Of a DNA stretch of 49,344 bases, positions 26,572-34,063 are shown in pieces (the first letter of the stretch is position 1; each line of letters starts with the position of its first letter). The translations under genes were made by a program, and so were the position numbers. The notes beneath the pieces were generated by a model. It had not been told where the DNA came from. It did not search any database and worked only from the letters and a program-made list of their open reading frames with translations. The stretch comes from Bacteroidota bacterium (GTDB taxonomy: Bacteria; Bacteroidota; Bacteroidia; UKL13-3). The stretch is from positions 1 through 49,344 of the forward strand of contig JAAFJM010000022.1 in NCBI GenBank assembly GCA_013298895.1, in the 5' to 3' direction.

Positions 26572-26619
26572 TTACTAAAAAACTAAAGGCTTTTATTTTA
26601 TATTAGCCATAAAATAATG

Positions 26620-26627
26620 TACATTTG
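26620..26627 (+). promoter_or_regulatory. -7 element of the small RNA
   Basis: TACATTTG, an exact -7 match, ends 5 bp before the first base of the closing stem of the structured RNA at 26633. That is the spacing expected for a Bacteroidota transcription start. Confidence 0.6.
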
Positions 26628-26632
26628 CCCTT

Positions 26633-26822
26633 GAAAGGTCGGTGTAATATTTGAAAAAAATTAATACTAATTTTATTACAGCTGAACCGCTTTGCCAAAA
26701 CCAGGCTTTTTTACCCTAGTGGGATTTTTAGTAACTTGTTATTAAAGACGTTAGAAGGTTGCGGCTCCTGTGGAGGCTAAATCCTATTCATTTACGGATT
26801 TTTATCAAAAGCCGGCCTTTCT
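26633..26822 (+). ncRNA. Candidate structured small RNA (about 190 nt, 6S-like size)
   Basis: There is no coding frame here, but strong structure. The ends GAAAGGTCGG (26633-26642) and CCGGCCTTTC (26812-26821) pair over 10 bp with one G-U. Inside are a long AT hairpin (TGTAATA near 26643 with TATTACA, plus AAATTA/TAATTT), a CCGC/GCGG pairing across the centre, CTCC-TGT-GGAG, and AAATCC/GGATTT near the 3' end. A perfect TACATTTG element lies just upstream. The size and closing stem recall 6S RNA, but the side hairpins differ from the classic rod, so the identity is open. It lies between the LytTR regulator and a converging broken gene. Confidence 0.6.
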
Positions 26823-26854
26823 ATTTCATCAGTCCAAGCAATGTCAAGAACTGC

Positions 26855-26888
26855 CATAATATTAAAAAAATTAAATTTTAATATTATG
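26855..26888. repeat. Perfect AT-rich 13-bp palindrome
   Basis: The arms 26855-26867 and 26876-26888 are perfectly complementary around an 8-nt loop. It lies between the small RNA and the converging broken gene, where it might act as a weak two-way terminator. No long T-run follows on either strand. Confidence 0.5.
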
Positions 26889-26951
26889 ATTCACTTTTAA
26901 TATTTACTAGTTTTTGAATTCGCAAGTTCTTTCAACAATATTAAAACATTA

Positions 26952-27394
26952 TCATTTTAACTTACCCAATTGCCTTAATTTTTGAGCTAATTCCTTGCCA
27001 TACATATCAAAATTAGAAGTGTTTATAGAAATAACTTTGCCTTCAGCAAAATAAATTTGCCTTCAGCAAAATAAATTTTTAAATACAATCTCGACTTGAA
27101 CGTTGTTTTAGTCTCTCTTACTGCTTCAATTTTACTAATTTGTTCCCATTTAAAACTGCCATATTGGTTTAAAGTAATTTGTTCTTCATCTGCCTCAATC
27201 GCATATTTCTCTGACTTGTTGTATTTTACAAGTGCCAAAACAATCAACACATAAACCAAACATGTAATCACAACTCCCCATACATAGCCACAATAATTAC
27301 TAAAAAACATAAATATGAATGGAAACATGGCTATCAATAAAAACAATGCCACGTAATTTGAAGTGTCCTTAACTTGAATTTTGTTTGTCGTCAT
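26952..27394 (-). pseudogene. Small membrane protein gene, frameshifted by a 20-bp tandem duplication
   Basis: The frame from the ATG at 27394 encodes two membrane helices (about residues 15-56) and a soluble domain that looks PH-like (YAIEADEEQITLNQYG, FKWEQISKIEAV). A 20-bp unit at 27036-27055 is repeated exactly at 27056-27075 and shifts the frame, so the product now ends at 27023 with a foreign tail (FILLKAKLFL). With one copy removed, the frame continues to a stop at 26952 with a natural amphipathic ending (VISINTSNFDMYGKELAQKL and on to LRQLGKLK), giving 143 aa. The function is unknown. The ATG lies just after the acyl-CoA dehydrogenase terminator. Confidence 0.75.
27036..27075. repeat. 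Exact 20-bp tandem duplication
   Basis: The unit at 27036-27055 (TTTGCC at its start, AATAAA at its end) recurs without change at 27056-27075. Since 20 is not a multiple of three, it breaks the reading frame of the small membrane protein gene. The identity of the copies suggests a recent event. Confidence 0.95.
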
Positions 27395-27401
27395 TTTATA
27401 C

Positions 27402-27434
27402 AAAAAAAGCTACTCCAATAATTGAAGTAGCTTT
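27402..27434 (-). terminator. Intrinsic terminator of the acyl-CoA dehydrogenase gene
   Basis: A perfect 9-bp stem (AAAGCTACT 27406-27414 with AGTAGCTTT 27426-27434) has an 11-nt loop, with TTTTTTT following on the minus strand. It lies 23 bp past the stop codon and only about 8 bp before the ATG of the next gene. Confidence 0.85.
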
Positions 27435-27457
27435 AGTTTTATATCGTACTATAAATT

Positions 27458-28603
27458 CTAGTCTTTTAATACACTTCTGGCAATAACTAGCTTTTGAATT
27501 TCGCTAGTTCCTTCGCCAATGGTACATAATTTTGAATCTCTGTAAAATTTCTCTACCGGGAAATCTTTGGTATAACCATATCCGCCAAATATTTGAATAG
27601 CTTCAGTTGCAGCCCATACACATACTTCCGATGCATAATATTTAGCCATAGCACTTTCTTTGGTCATTGGTAAACCACGCATTTTTAAATCGGCAGCTTG
27701 TAAAGTTAATAACTCAGCCGCTTCAATTTTTACAGCCATGTCTGCTAATTTAAATGCAATGGCTTGAAAATTAGAAATGGGTTGACCAAACTGGTGACGC
27801 TCTTTCGAGTATTTTAAAGCAGCTTCGTAACTTCCTTTAGCTATTCCTAAACTTAGTGAGGCAATCGAAATTCTACCACCATCTAATATTTTCATGGCTT
27901 GTTTAAAACCATCACCAACATTTCCTAAAACTTGGTCTTTGTGTATGCGGCAATCTTCAAAAATCATTTCAGCAGTTTCGCTGGCGCGCATACCTAATTT
28001 GTTTTCTTTTTTACCACCTTTAAAGCCCGGAGTTCCACGTTCTACCACAAAAGCAGTAATTCCATGCGAATCTAATAACTCGCCAGTACGCGCTAAAACT
28101 ACAGCTACATCGCCAGTAATTCCATGTGTAATCCAGTTTTTCGAACCGTTTAATACCCAGTAATCACCATCTTGTTTAGCTACACATTGCATACGCATGG
28201 CATCACTACCTGTATTAGCTTCGGTTAAACCCCAAGCACCTATCCACTCGCCAGTAGCCAATTTAGGTAACCAACGCTTTTTTTGTTCTTCGTTTCCAAA
28301 TTGTAAAATATGGCCAGTGCATAAACTGTTGTGTGCAGCCATACTTAATCCTACCGAACTACAAACTTTAGTAATTTCAACTATTGCAGTTATGTATTCA
28401 AAATAACCTAATCCAGCTCCACCGTATTCTTCAGGTACTAACACTCCTAATAAACCCAATTTACCCATTTCTTGCATGGTTTCTTTAGGGAAAATTTGCG
28501 CTTCGTCCCATTCCATTACGTATGGGCGAATGTGTTTTTCTGCGAAATCGCGCGCCATTTGCGCTACCATTATTTGATTTTCTGTTGGCTCAAAATTAAG
28601 CAT
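27458..28603 (-). CDS. Acyl-CoA dehydrogenase
   Basis: This FAD flavoenzyme catalyses alpha,beta-dehydrogenation of acyl-CoA in beta-oxidation or branched-chain amino acid breakdown. With the ATG at 28603 ([10 protein letters not shown]) it is 381 aa, the normal family length; a longer upstream frame adds an unrelated 34 residues. Visible signatures are [11 protein letters not shown] (125-135), [10 protein letters not shown] (152-161), the [12 protein letters not shown] substrate/FAD region, IQIFGGYGY, and the catalytic base Glu364 in IGEGTSEIQ, where short- and medium-chain enzymes have it. The chain length is not predictable. It has its own terminator; the upstream region is shared with the divergent aminotransferase operon. 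Confidence 0.95.
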   Translation of the reverse strand: MLNFEPTENQIMVAQMARDFAEKHIRPYVMEWDEAQIFPKETMQEMGKLGLLGVLVPEEYGGAGLGYFEYITAIVEITKVCSSVGLSMAAHNSLCTGHILQFGNEEQKKRWLPKLATGEWIGAWGLTEANTGSDAMRMQCVAKQDGDYWVLNGSKNWITHGITGDVAVVLARTGELLDSHGITAFVVERGTPGFKGGKKENKLGMRASETAEMIFEDCRIHKDQVLGNVGDGFKQAMKILDGGRISIASLSLGIAKGSYEAALKYSKERHQFGQPISNFQAIAFKLADMAVKIEAAELLTLQAADLKMRGLPMTKESAMAKYYASEVCVWAATEAIQIFGGYGYTKDFPVEKFYRDSKLCTIGEGTSEIQKLVIARSVLKD

Positions 28604-28916
28604 AAGTAATTCTTTTTTAGTTTTTAAGTTTTGGCAATGATACTTAATTAAAGTAGAAATTAGAATGATTTTTAGTTTAAGAGTAACCAATATAAAAAAA
28701 ATCATTTATAAAAACTCCAACATGGTTAAATAAGCGTTTGAAAAACTTATAACAAACCGGCTCAATCAATAAAATTTATTAACAAAATATTGTTATTTAA
28801 ATGAATTGAAAACCAAATTAAATAAAATAAATTGCAACCTAGATAAATTATTTTATAAATAAAGAAAACAAAGTATTTAAAGAATTAGTTAGTACTACTA
28901 TTAAATAAAGTTATTT
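28604..28916. other. Divergent intergenic region
   Basis: This 313-bp, very AT-rich gap lies between the acyl-CoA dehydrogenase and aminotransferase starts. I see no gene and no perfect TAnnTTTG element at a suitable distance from the aminotransferase ATG. A one-mismatch form (TATCATTG on the minus strand) lies upstream of the dehydrogenase. The promoter of the aminotransferase operon is therefore not identified. Confidence 0.4.
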
Positions 28917-30083
28917 ATGTTTACCAATCAGGACGTTAACTTAACAATTTTACAGAAAAGAGCATTTAATTTACGTTGGGCTTCAGTACCTGAGGGTGTA
29001 ATTCCATTAACTGCCGCTGATCCAGATTTTCCATGTGCCCCTCAAATAGGTGAAGCAATAAGTAAATATGCCAAAGAACGGTATTTTTCATATGCGCCAT
29101 CCGAAGGGTTTGATTATTTTAGGGAAGCTGTAGCTAATTTCCACTCTTTAAAACGCAATGTAATCACTAATCCTGATTTAGTTTTAGCTGTTGATAGCGC
29201 TGCTTATGGTATTTTCATGGTTTGTAAAACATTTTTGAAGCCAAATGAGGAGGCAATTGTGTTTAATCCAGTTGATTTTTTGTTTAAATATTCAGTGGAA
29301 GCCATGCAGGGAAAAGCAATACCTTTTGCAGTTCCGTTAAATCCAAATGAAAGTTTAAACACTGCTGAATTAGAAAAACTAATAACTCCACAAACTAAAC
29401 TTATTTGTTTGTGCAATCCTATCAATCCAACCGGACGTGTTTTAACTAAAGAAGAACTTACAATAATTGGCAACATTGCAGTAAAACATAATATCATAAT
29501 TCTTTCAGATGAAATTTGGAGTGATATTGTATTTGAACCAAATACATATACCAGCATAGCTTCGATTAATGAGAGTATTGCTCAACAAACAATTATTGTT
29601 ACTGGATATAGTAAATCATATGGTTTGGCAGGATTAAGAGTAGGCTCAGTGATTGCACCCAATCAAACTTTATATAACTTACTTTTATTAAAATCAGAAC
29701 ATCTTTCAACTGTTCATGGCTGCAATGTTTTAGCTCAAGTTGCAGTTACAACTGCCTTAAACGAGTGTCAAGATTGGTTATCAAATTTTGTAACACACTT
29801 AACAAAAATGAGAGATTTGTGTGTTACAGAATTAAATAAAATAAATGGTATTGAATGTCTTGTTCCACAAGGTTGCTATTTAGTTTTCCCAGATATTTCC
29901 AAAACAGGTATGGATGCCCAAACTTTGCAAACAATTTTATTAGAAAAAGCAAAAGTAGCTGTAGTACCTGGGCTTGGCAAATGGTTTGGAGAAAGGGCTC
30001 AAGGCCATATAAGACTAAGTTTTGCAACTTCTGAAGATATTTTAAAAGATGGTTTATATAGAATTTCAAAAGCATTGAACTAA
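28917..30083 (+). CDS. PLP-dependent aminotransferase, class I/II (MalY/PatB-like possible)
   Basis: This fold-type I PLP enzyme has 388 aa and no signal peptide. The cofactor site is clear: NPINPTGR (167-174), the Asp198 that holds the pyridine nitrogen in ILSDEIW, the Schiff-base Lys233 in TGYSKSYGLAG, and Arg241 in LRVG. The start, RWASVPEGVIPLTAADPDFP, resembles aspartate-aminotransferase-like and MalY/PatB enzymes, so both transamination and C-S lyase activity are possible. It is the first gene of a two-gene operon: the next gene, a monooxygenase-DsbA fusion, starts 2 bp after its stop. The pairing suggests a shared amino-acid-derived substrate, as inference only. Confidence 0.9.
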   Translation: MFTNQDVNLTILQKRAFNLRWASVPEGVIPLTAADPDFPCAPQIGEAISKYAKERYFSYAPSEGFDYFREAVANFHSLKRNVITNPDLVLAVDSAAYGIFMVCKTFLKPNEEAIVFNPVDFLFKYSVEAMQGKAIPFAVPLNPNESLNTAELEKLITPQTKLICLCNPINPTGRVLTKEELTIIGNIAVKHNIIILSDEIWSDIVFEPNTYTSIASINESIAQQTIIVTGYSKSYGLAGLRVGSVIAPNQTLYNLLLLKSEHLSTVHGCNVLAQVAVTTALNECQDWLSNFVTHLTKMRDLCVTELNKINGIECLVPQGCYLVFPDISKTGMDAQTLQTILLEKAKVAVVPGLGKWFGERAQGHIRLSFATSEDILKDGLYRISKALN

Positions 30084-30085
30084 TC

Positions 30086-32014
30086 ATGAAAGTGGTAATA
30101 ATTGGTAGTGGTATTGCTGGTTTAGCATTAGGAACTATATTAAGTCAAAATGGATATACCATCTCCATAAATGAGAGAGATAGTGAGCAGATTAGAAATG
30201 GTCATGCCTTTTTAATGCATCCTGATGCAATGGATGTATTGAATATCATTTCAAACTACCACCCACAATTCGAAATACCTGGTCAGGTTATTGATAAAAT
30301 TGTATTGAAACGTCCTGATGATAGCATCATCCAATCTACTGATTTAGAATCTTGGATCTGTATGAAGAGGGTGGATATTATAAAATACTTAAGTTCCTTT
30401 TTAAAGGAAAACGAACTTCATTACAATAGAAATTTTTCGCATTTTATTTATGAAAATAATAAAGCCGTAGCTGTACAATTTTTAAATGGAGACATTGAAT
30501 ACGGAGATATTTTTATAGGTGCGGATGGCGCAAAATCAAATGTAAGAAAAGCACTTTTTGGAGAAGTAACTTTCACTCCAGTAGAAGTTAAAGAAATTGT
30601 TGGAGTTATTAATAATCCTTCTTTAGTAGCTAAACTACCAAGTACATTTACAAAATATATGAGTGCTGATAAAGGCTTAGCTGTTGGGCTTATACCTTGT
30701 TCGGATACCGAAATGGTTTGGTTCATGCAGTATGATGTAAGACTTCAAACACAAATAGAATTTTCGCCAGAATGCTTAAAAGCACTAAGTTTTGATTTAT
30801 TACAAAACTTTCCAGAAGAAGTACAAGAAGTGCTTCAATCTAATAATTTTACCAATAATTTTGTATGGTATTCAACCGACTTTGATTTGTTGCCAACATT
30901 TCATAAAGGCAATATAGCGTTGATTGGAGATGCGGCTCATGTGGCATTACCTTTTACAAGTGCAGGTACTACCAATGCCTTAATTGATGCTCATAAAATG
31001 GCAGAATTACTTTTAGAAAACCCTAATTTTGATTTTGTATGCAATATGTTTTACAATGACAGAGCAAAACAGTTAAAGGAACATATCAATTTAGGTAGGG
31101 AAATAAAAAATAATTTTCTTAATGCATCAAAAGGTAAAATTAAATTACCTCTCATAAAACAGTTAAAGGAAACAGATAAAATAATTGAACCTAAAATAGA
31201 AATTCTTTATTTTACTGACCCTATCTGCTCCACTTGTTGGTTAGTACAACCTCAATTAAGAAAACTTTCATTACTGTATGGTAAATATTTTGAAATAAAA
31301 TACCACATGGGTGGATTGCTTCCCAATTGGGATGTTTTAAAAAACAAAAAGGGTAAAATTACACAACCAAGTGAAGCTGCAGAACATTGGCAAGAAATAT
31401 CAGAATTACACGAAATGCCAATTTCACCAGATGTATGGTTAAACTCGCCTTTAGCCTCTTCTTTTCCTCCTTCGATAGCTATTAAAGCGGCACAAATGCA
31501 AAACAAAATTAAAGCTTTTCATTACCACAGGAGAATCAAAGAACTATTATTTGTAGAAAGTAAGAACATTACAGATATTGAACTACTTTTTAATACCGCC
31601 ATGGAGGTGGGACTTGATGTAGAAAAACTTAAGAACGATATCAATAAAAGCGCAATTGTTAAATTTGAGGAGGATTTACAATATGCTGCACAATTAAATA
31701 TTAAAGTACTTCCAACATTTATTCTTTCGAACGAATTCAATGAAAAAATAATACTCAATGGTTACCAAGAATATGATATTATGGAAAAAGCCATCTTGGA
31801 TTTATACCCACTGGCTCAAAAAGATATAACTATTAGGAAACCTTTGGAGCTTTTTCAAATATACCTGAGTATGACAACTCACGAGTTTTCGTACTTAATG
31901 GATATAGATAAAATGGAGGCAGAAAATATTTTGAAAAATTTAGCACATTCAGGATTAGTAAACAGAAAAAAGAACAATACTGGCACCATTTGGAAACTAA
32001 ATTACAGTAACTAA
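30086..32014 (+). CDS. FAD-dependent monooxygenase - DsbA/FrnE-like - winged-helix-like fusion protein
   Basis: This 642-aa cytoplasmic protein has three parts in one uninterrupted frame. Residues 1-345 form an aromatic-hydroxylase-type FAD domain: GxGxxG at G7-G12, GADG at 145-148 and the second FAD motif GDAAH at 281-285. Residues 368-575 are a DsbA/FrnE/SpxH-like thioredoxin (Thioredoxin_5): DPICSTCW with C381 and C384, HMGGLLPNWD, AAEHWQEISE, SFPPSIAIKAAQMQ and the cis-Pro543 in VLPTF. Residues 585-642 look like a short winged helix (FSYLMDIDKMEAENILKNLA). The last two parts occur together in stand-alone DsbA-family proteins; joining them to a flavin monooxygenase is unusual. The aminotransferase gene ends 2 bp upstream. 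Confidence 0.88.
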   Translation: MKVVIIGSGIAGLALGTILSQNGYTISINERDSEQIRNGHAFLMHPDAMDVLNIISNYHPQFEIPGQVIDKIVLKRPDDSIIQSTDLESWICMKRVDIIKYLSSFLKENELHYNRNFSHFIYENNKAVAVQFLNGDIEYGDIFIGADGAKSNVRKALFGEVTFTPVEVKEIVGVINNPSLVAKLPSTFTKYMSADKGLAVGLIPCSDTEMVWFMQYDVRLQTQIEFSPECLKALSFDLLQNFPEEVQEVLQSNNFTNNFVWYSTDFDLLPTFHKGNIALIGDAAHVALPFTSAGTTNALIDAHKMAELLLENPNFDFVCNMFYNDRAKQLKEHINLGREIKNNFLNASKGKIKLPLIKQLKETDKIIEPKIEILYFTDPICSTCWLVQPQLRKLSLLYGKYFEIKYHMGGLLPNWDVLKNKKGKITQPSEAAEHWQEISELHEMPISPDVWLNSPLASSFPPSIAIKAAQMQNKIKAFHYHRRIKELLFVESKNITDIELLFNTAMEVGLDVEKLKNDINKSAIVKFEEDLQYAAQLNIKVLPTFILSNEFNEKIILNGYQEYDIMEKAILDLYPLAQKDITIRKPLELFQIYLSMTTHEFSYLMDIDKMEAENILKNLAHSGLVNRKKNNTGTIWKLNYSN

Positions 32015-32049
32015 TAATGAAATGATGTTAATTTCAAAAGGTTAAATAA

Positions 32050-32943
32050 TTATTCTATTACACCATAAATTTTTATTCGGTTTAATATGGAATCATTAAT
32101 TACTTTAATTTTTAACAAGTCATTGAAATTACTAAACCTACCGTGTTGGTTTCTATAGTTTACCAATATGCGAGCCAATTTGTATTTAAAATATGGATGC
32201 GTTTTCAGTTCGTTTTCAGATACAGTATTTAGGTTAATGCGATTGGCTTTATTGGCATCTACATATATTTTACCTTGTAAATCAAATAAAATATCTTCAT
32301 CAAAACCCCAAATTTCATTCAATTGATTTAGGTTTAAAAAACCACCTAATTGTTTTCTGTAAGCAATAATTTTGGAGGCCAATGTTGGACCAATTCTATA
32401 CAATTTAACCAAGGAAACTGAATCAGCGGAGTTCAATTCCAATGGTTCAACTATTTTTTTCTTTTCAACTTTTGCAGAATCAGCAAACGATTTTTTGCTT
32501 TGAAAACTATTTTCAATTTGAATATAACTAGATAACTTGTTGACTAAACTAGTATCTATTCCATATATTTTTTTCAGGCCTTCAATTGATTTTATTTTAC
32601 CACCTTTACTCAAATAGTTTTTAAGTGTGGCAATATTTTTATCAGAAAAACCTAATTGCTTTAATTCATTATCAGTTGCAGTATTGGGATCAAAAACAAA
32701 TGGTTCTAAAGTAGTATTTTCAGATTTACTATATCCAACATTTTTACTTAGCGAATCAAGTTCAGCTAACTGATTGATGGTTATTTTTAAATCATTTCTA
32801 GGCTTTAAATATCGATATAAACTTGGAGCAAAAATTATCAAAACTAATATTCCGGATAGCAGAATAATTCCTTTACGTTCACTTGGTGAAAAGTAAAAGT
32901 ACATTTTAATAAATTTTTCAAACCTAAGTTTAGTATTCTTCAT
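32050..32943 (-). CDS. Helix-hairpin-helix (ComEA-like) membrane-anchored protein
   Basis: This 297-aa protein has one transmembrane helix near the N-terminus (about 24-45, GIILLSGILVLIIFAPSLY). Three helix-hairpin-helix units follow: FDPNTATDNELKQLGF (about 83-140), LNSADSVSLVKLYRIGPTLASKIIAYRKQLGGF (split over 168-215), and LNTVSENELKTHPYFKYKLARILVNYRNQHGRF (238-290). ComEA-like HhH domains bind double-stranded DNA without sequence specificity and may act in DNA uptake. Bacteroidota homologues with this layout are common, but their role is not proven. It is the last gene of the proS operon and overlaps the small membrane gene by 14 bp. Confidence 0.87.
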   Translation of the reverse strand: MKNTKLRFEKFIKMYFYFSPSERKGIILLSGILVLIIFAPSLYRYLKPRNDLKITINQLAELDSLSKNVGYSKSENTTLEPFVFDPNTATDNELKQLGFSDKNIATLKNYLSKGGKIKSIEGLKKIYGIDTSLVNKLSSYIQIENSFQSKKSFADSAKVEKKKIVEPLELNSADSVSLVKLYRIGPTLASKIIAYRKQLGGFLNLNQLNEIWGFDEDILFDLQGKIYVDANKANRINLNTVSENELKTHPYFKYKLARILVNYRNQHGRFSNFNDLLKIKVINDSILNRIKIYGVIE

Positions 32944-33124
32944 CTCTTCTGCGTTGGCGTGGAGGATTTATTTTAGGGTTTTTTATAAAAAAAATATATA
33001 GCATTAAAAAAACAAATGCACCGCCAAATGCCTCACAAATAAACCAAAACCAAAAACTTGATTGTTCGGGTTCTGAAGCTAATTTAGGAGCTTCGGCCTG
33101 CAATAAAATTAATAAATTTAGCAT
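32930..33124 (-). CDS. Small single-pass membrane protein
   Basis: This 64-aa product has one strong membrane helix (about residues 24-47, FWFWFICEAFGGAFVFLML and on) and a basic, Arg/Pro-rich tail (NPPRQRRRDEEY). No family was recognised. It is taken as real because it sits in an unbroken operon, 9 bp after the RmlD-like gene and overlapping the HhH gene by 14 bp. The tail would face the cytoplasm by the positive-inside rule. Confidence 0.6.
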   Translation of the reverse strand: MLNLLILLQAEAPKLASEPEQSSFWFWFICEAFGGAFVFLMLYIFFIKNPKINPPRQRRRDEEY

Positions 33125-33133
33125 CTGTTCAAT

Positions 33134-34042
33134 TTAATTAGTCTGTTGTTTTAACTGTTCATTTAATATTGCCAAGCCTTGTTCAAAAGTGTGCGGATTA
33201 TAACCAAGTTCTTTGCGTGCTTTATCTAAAATAAAACCAGTTATTGGCGGACGTTTAGCAGGTTGTTTAATACCCTCACTCGTGCTCATGTTTAACAAGT
33301 TTTTATCTAATTTCCAAAAATCAGCCACTTTATAAACCAAGTCATATATACTCATAAAATCACTACCACTGATATTAAATACACCTTGTGCTTTTTTATC
33401 AGCAGCTAATTTACAACCCATTGCTAAATCTTCTGCTAAGGTTGGTGTTCTAAATTGATCAGACACTACATTAATCGATTTACCACTTTCTAATGCACCT
33501 TTAGCCCAAAGTACTATATTACTTCTACTCATATCACTCACAATTCCATATACCAAAACAGTACGTAAAATACTCCAGCTTTTTGCATTATTTATAACCT
33601 CTTCTTCACCCCTTAACTTCGACAAGCCATAATAACTTACGGGATTAGGTTTTTCGGTTTCTAGCAAAGGCCCATGTGTTCCATCAAAAATAAAATCCGT
33701 TGAAACTTGTACAAAATGAACATTATAAATATTACAAGCGTTTACCAAATACTTAACTGCATCTATATTTAATTGATCACAAGCCTCTTTTTCACTTTCG
33801 CAAATATCTACATTGGTCATAGCAGCAGTATTGATTACTACTTCAGGTTGGTGCTTTGCAATAATTTGAGCCACTTCTTCAGCATTAGTTATATCTAAAC
33901 TTTCGTATGTATAACCATTCTTATCCGAATACCTATTTTCCCCTCGTGCAGTAGCAATCAACTCATATTCGCTATTATTTTTATATAAATCAATTAACTT
34001 TTGACCTAATAAACCATTGCTTCCTGTTATTAATATTTTCAT
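33134..34042 (-). CDS. RmlD-like sugar-nucleotide reductase (extended SDR)
   Basis: This 302-aa extended short-chain dehydrogenase has the Rossmann motif GSNGLLG (G7, G10, G13) and the catalytic pair Tyr138 and Lys142 in YYGLSK. VSTDFIFDG is typical of dTDP-4-dehydrorhamnose reductase (RmlD) relatives. It probably reduces a nucleotide-activated keto-sugar for surface polysaccharide, using NAD(P)H. The rest of an rml cluster is not nearby, so the exact substrate is open; SDRs of this type also occur as stand-alone proteins. It lies 21 bp after proS and 9 bp before the small membrane protein gene, in one operon. Confidence 0.85.
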   Translation of the reverse strand: MKILITGSNGLLGQKLIDLYKNNSEYELIATARGENRYSDKNGYTYESLDITNAEEVAQIIAKHQPEVVINTAAMTNVDICESEKEACDQLNIDAVKYLVNACNIYNVHFVQVSTDFIFDGTHGPLLETEKPNPVSYYGLSKLRGEEEVINNAKSWSILRTVLVYGIVSDMSRSNIVLWAKGALESGKSINVVSDQFRTPTLAEDLAMGCKLAADKKAQGVFNISGSDFMSIYDLVYKVADFWKLDKNLLNMSTSEGIKQPAKRPPITGFILDKARKELGYNPHTFEQGLAILNEQLKQQTN

Positions 34043-34063
34043 TTGTACAATTGTTGGTTATAA

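Noticed and set aside
27395-27403. TTG start for the small membrane protein
   Set aside because: It lies in the T-run of the dehydrogenase terminator; the ATG at 27394 is better.
28604-28705. 34-residue N-terminal extension of acyl-CoA dehydrogenase
   Set aside because: The extension has no family match; [10 protein letters not shown] at 28603 gives the usual start and length.
29204-29557. 117-aa minus-strand frame
   Set aside because: It is antisense to the aminotransferase core and has no protein-family features.
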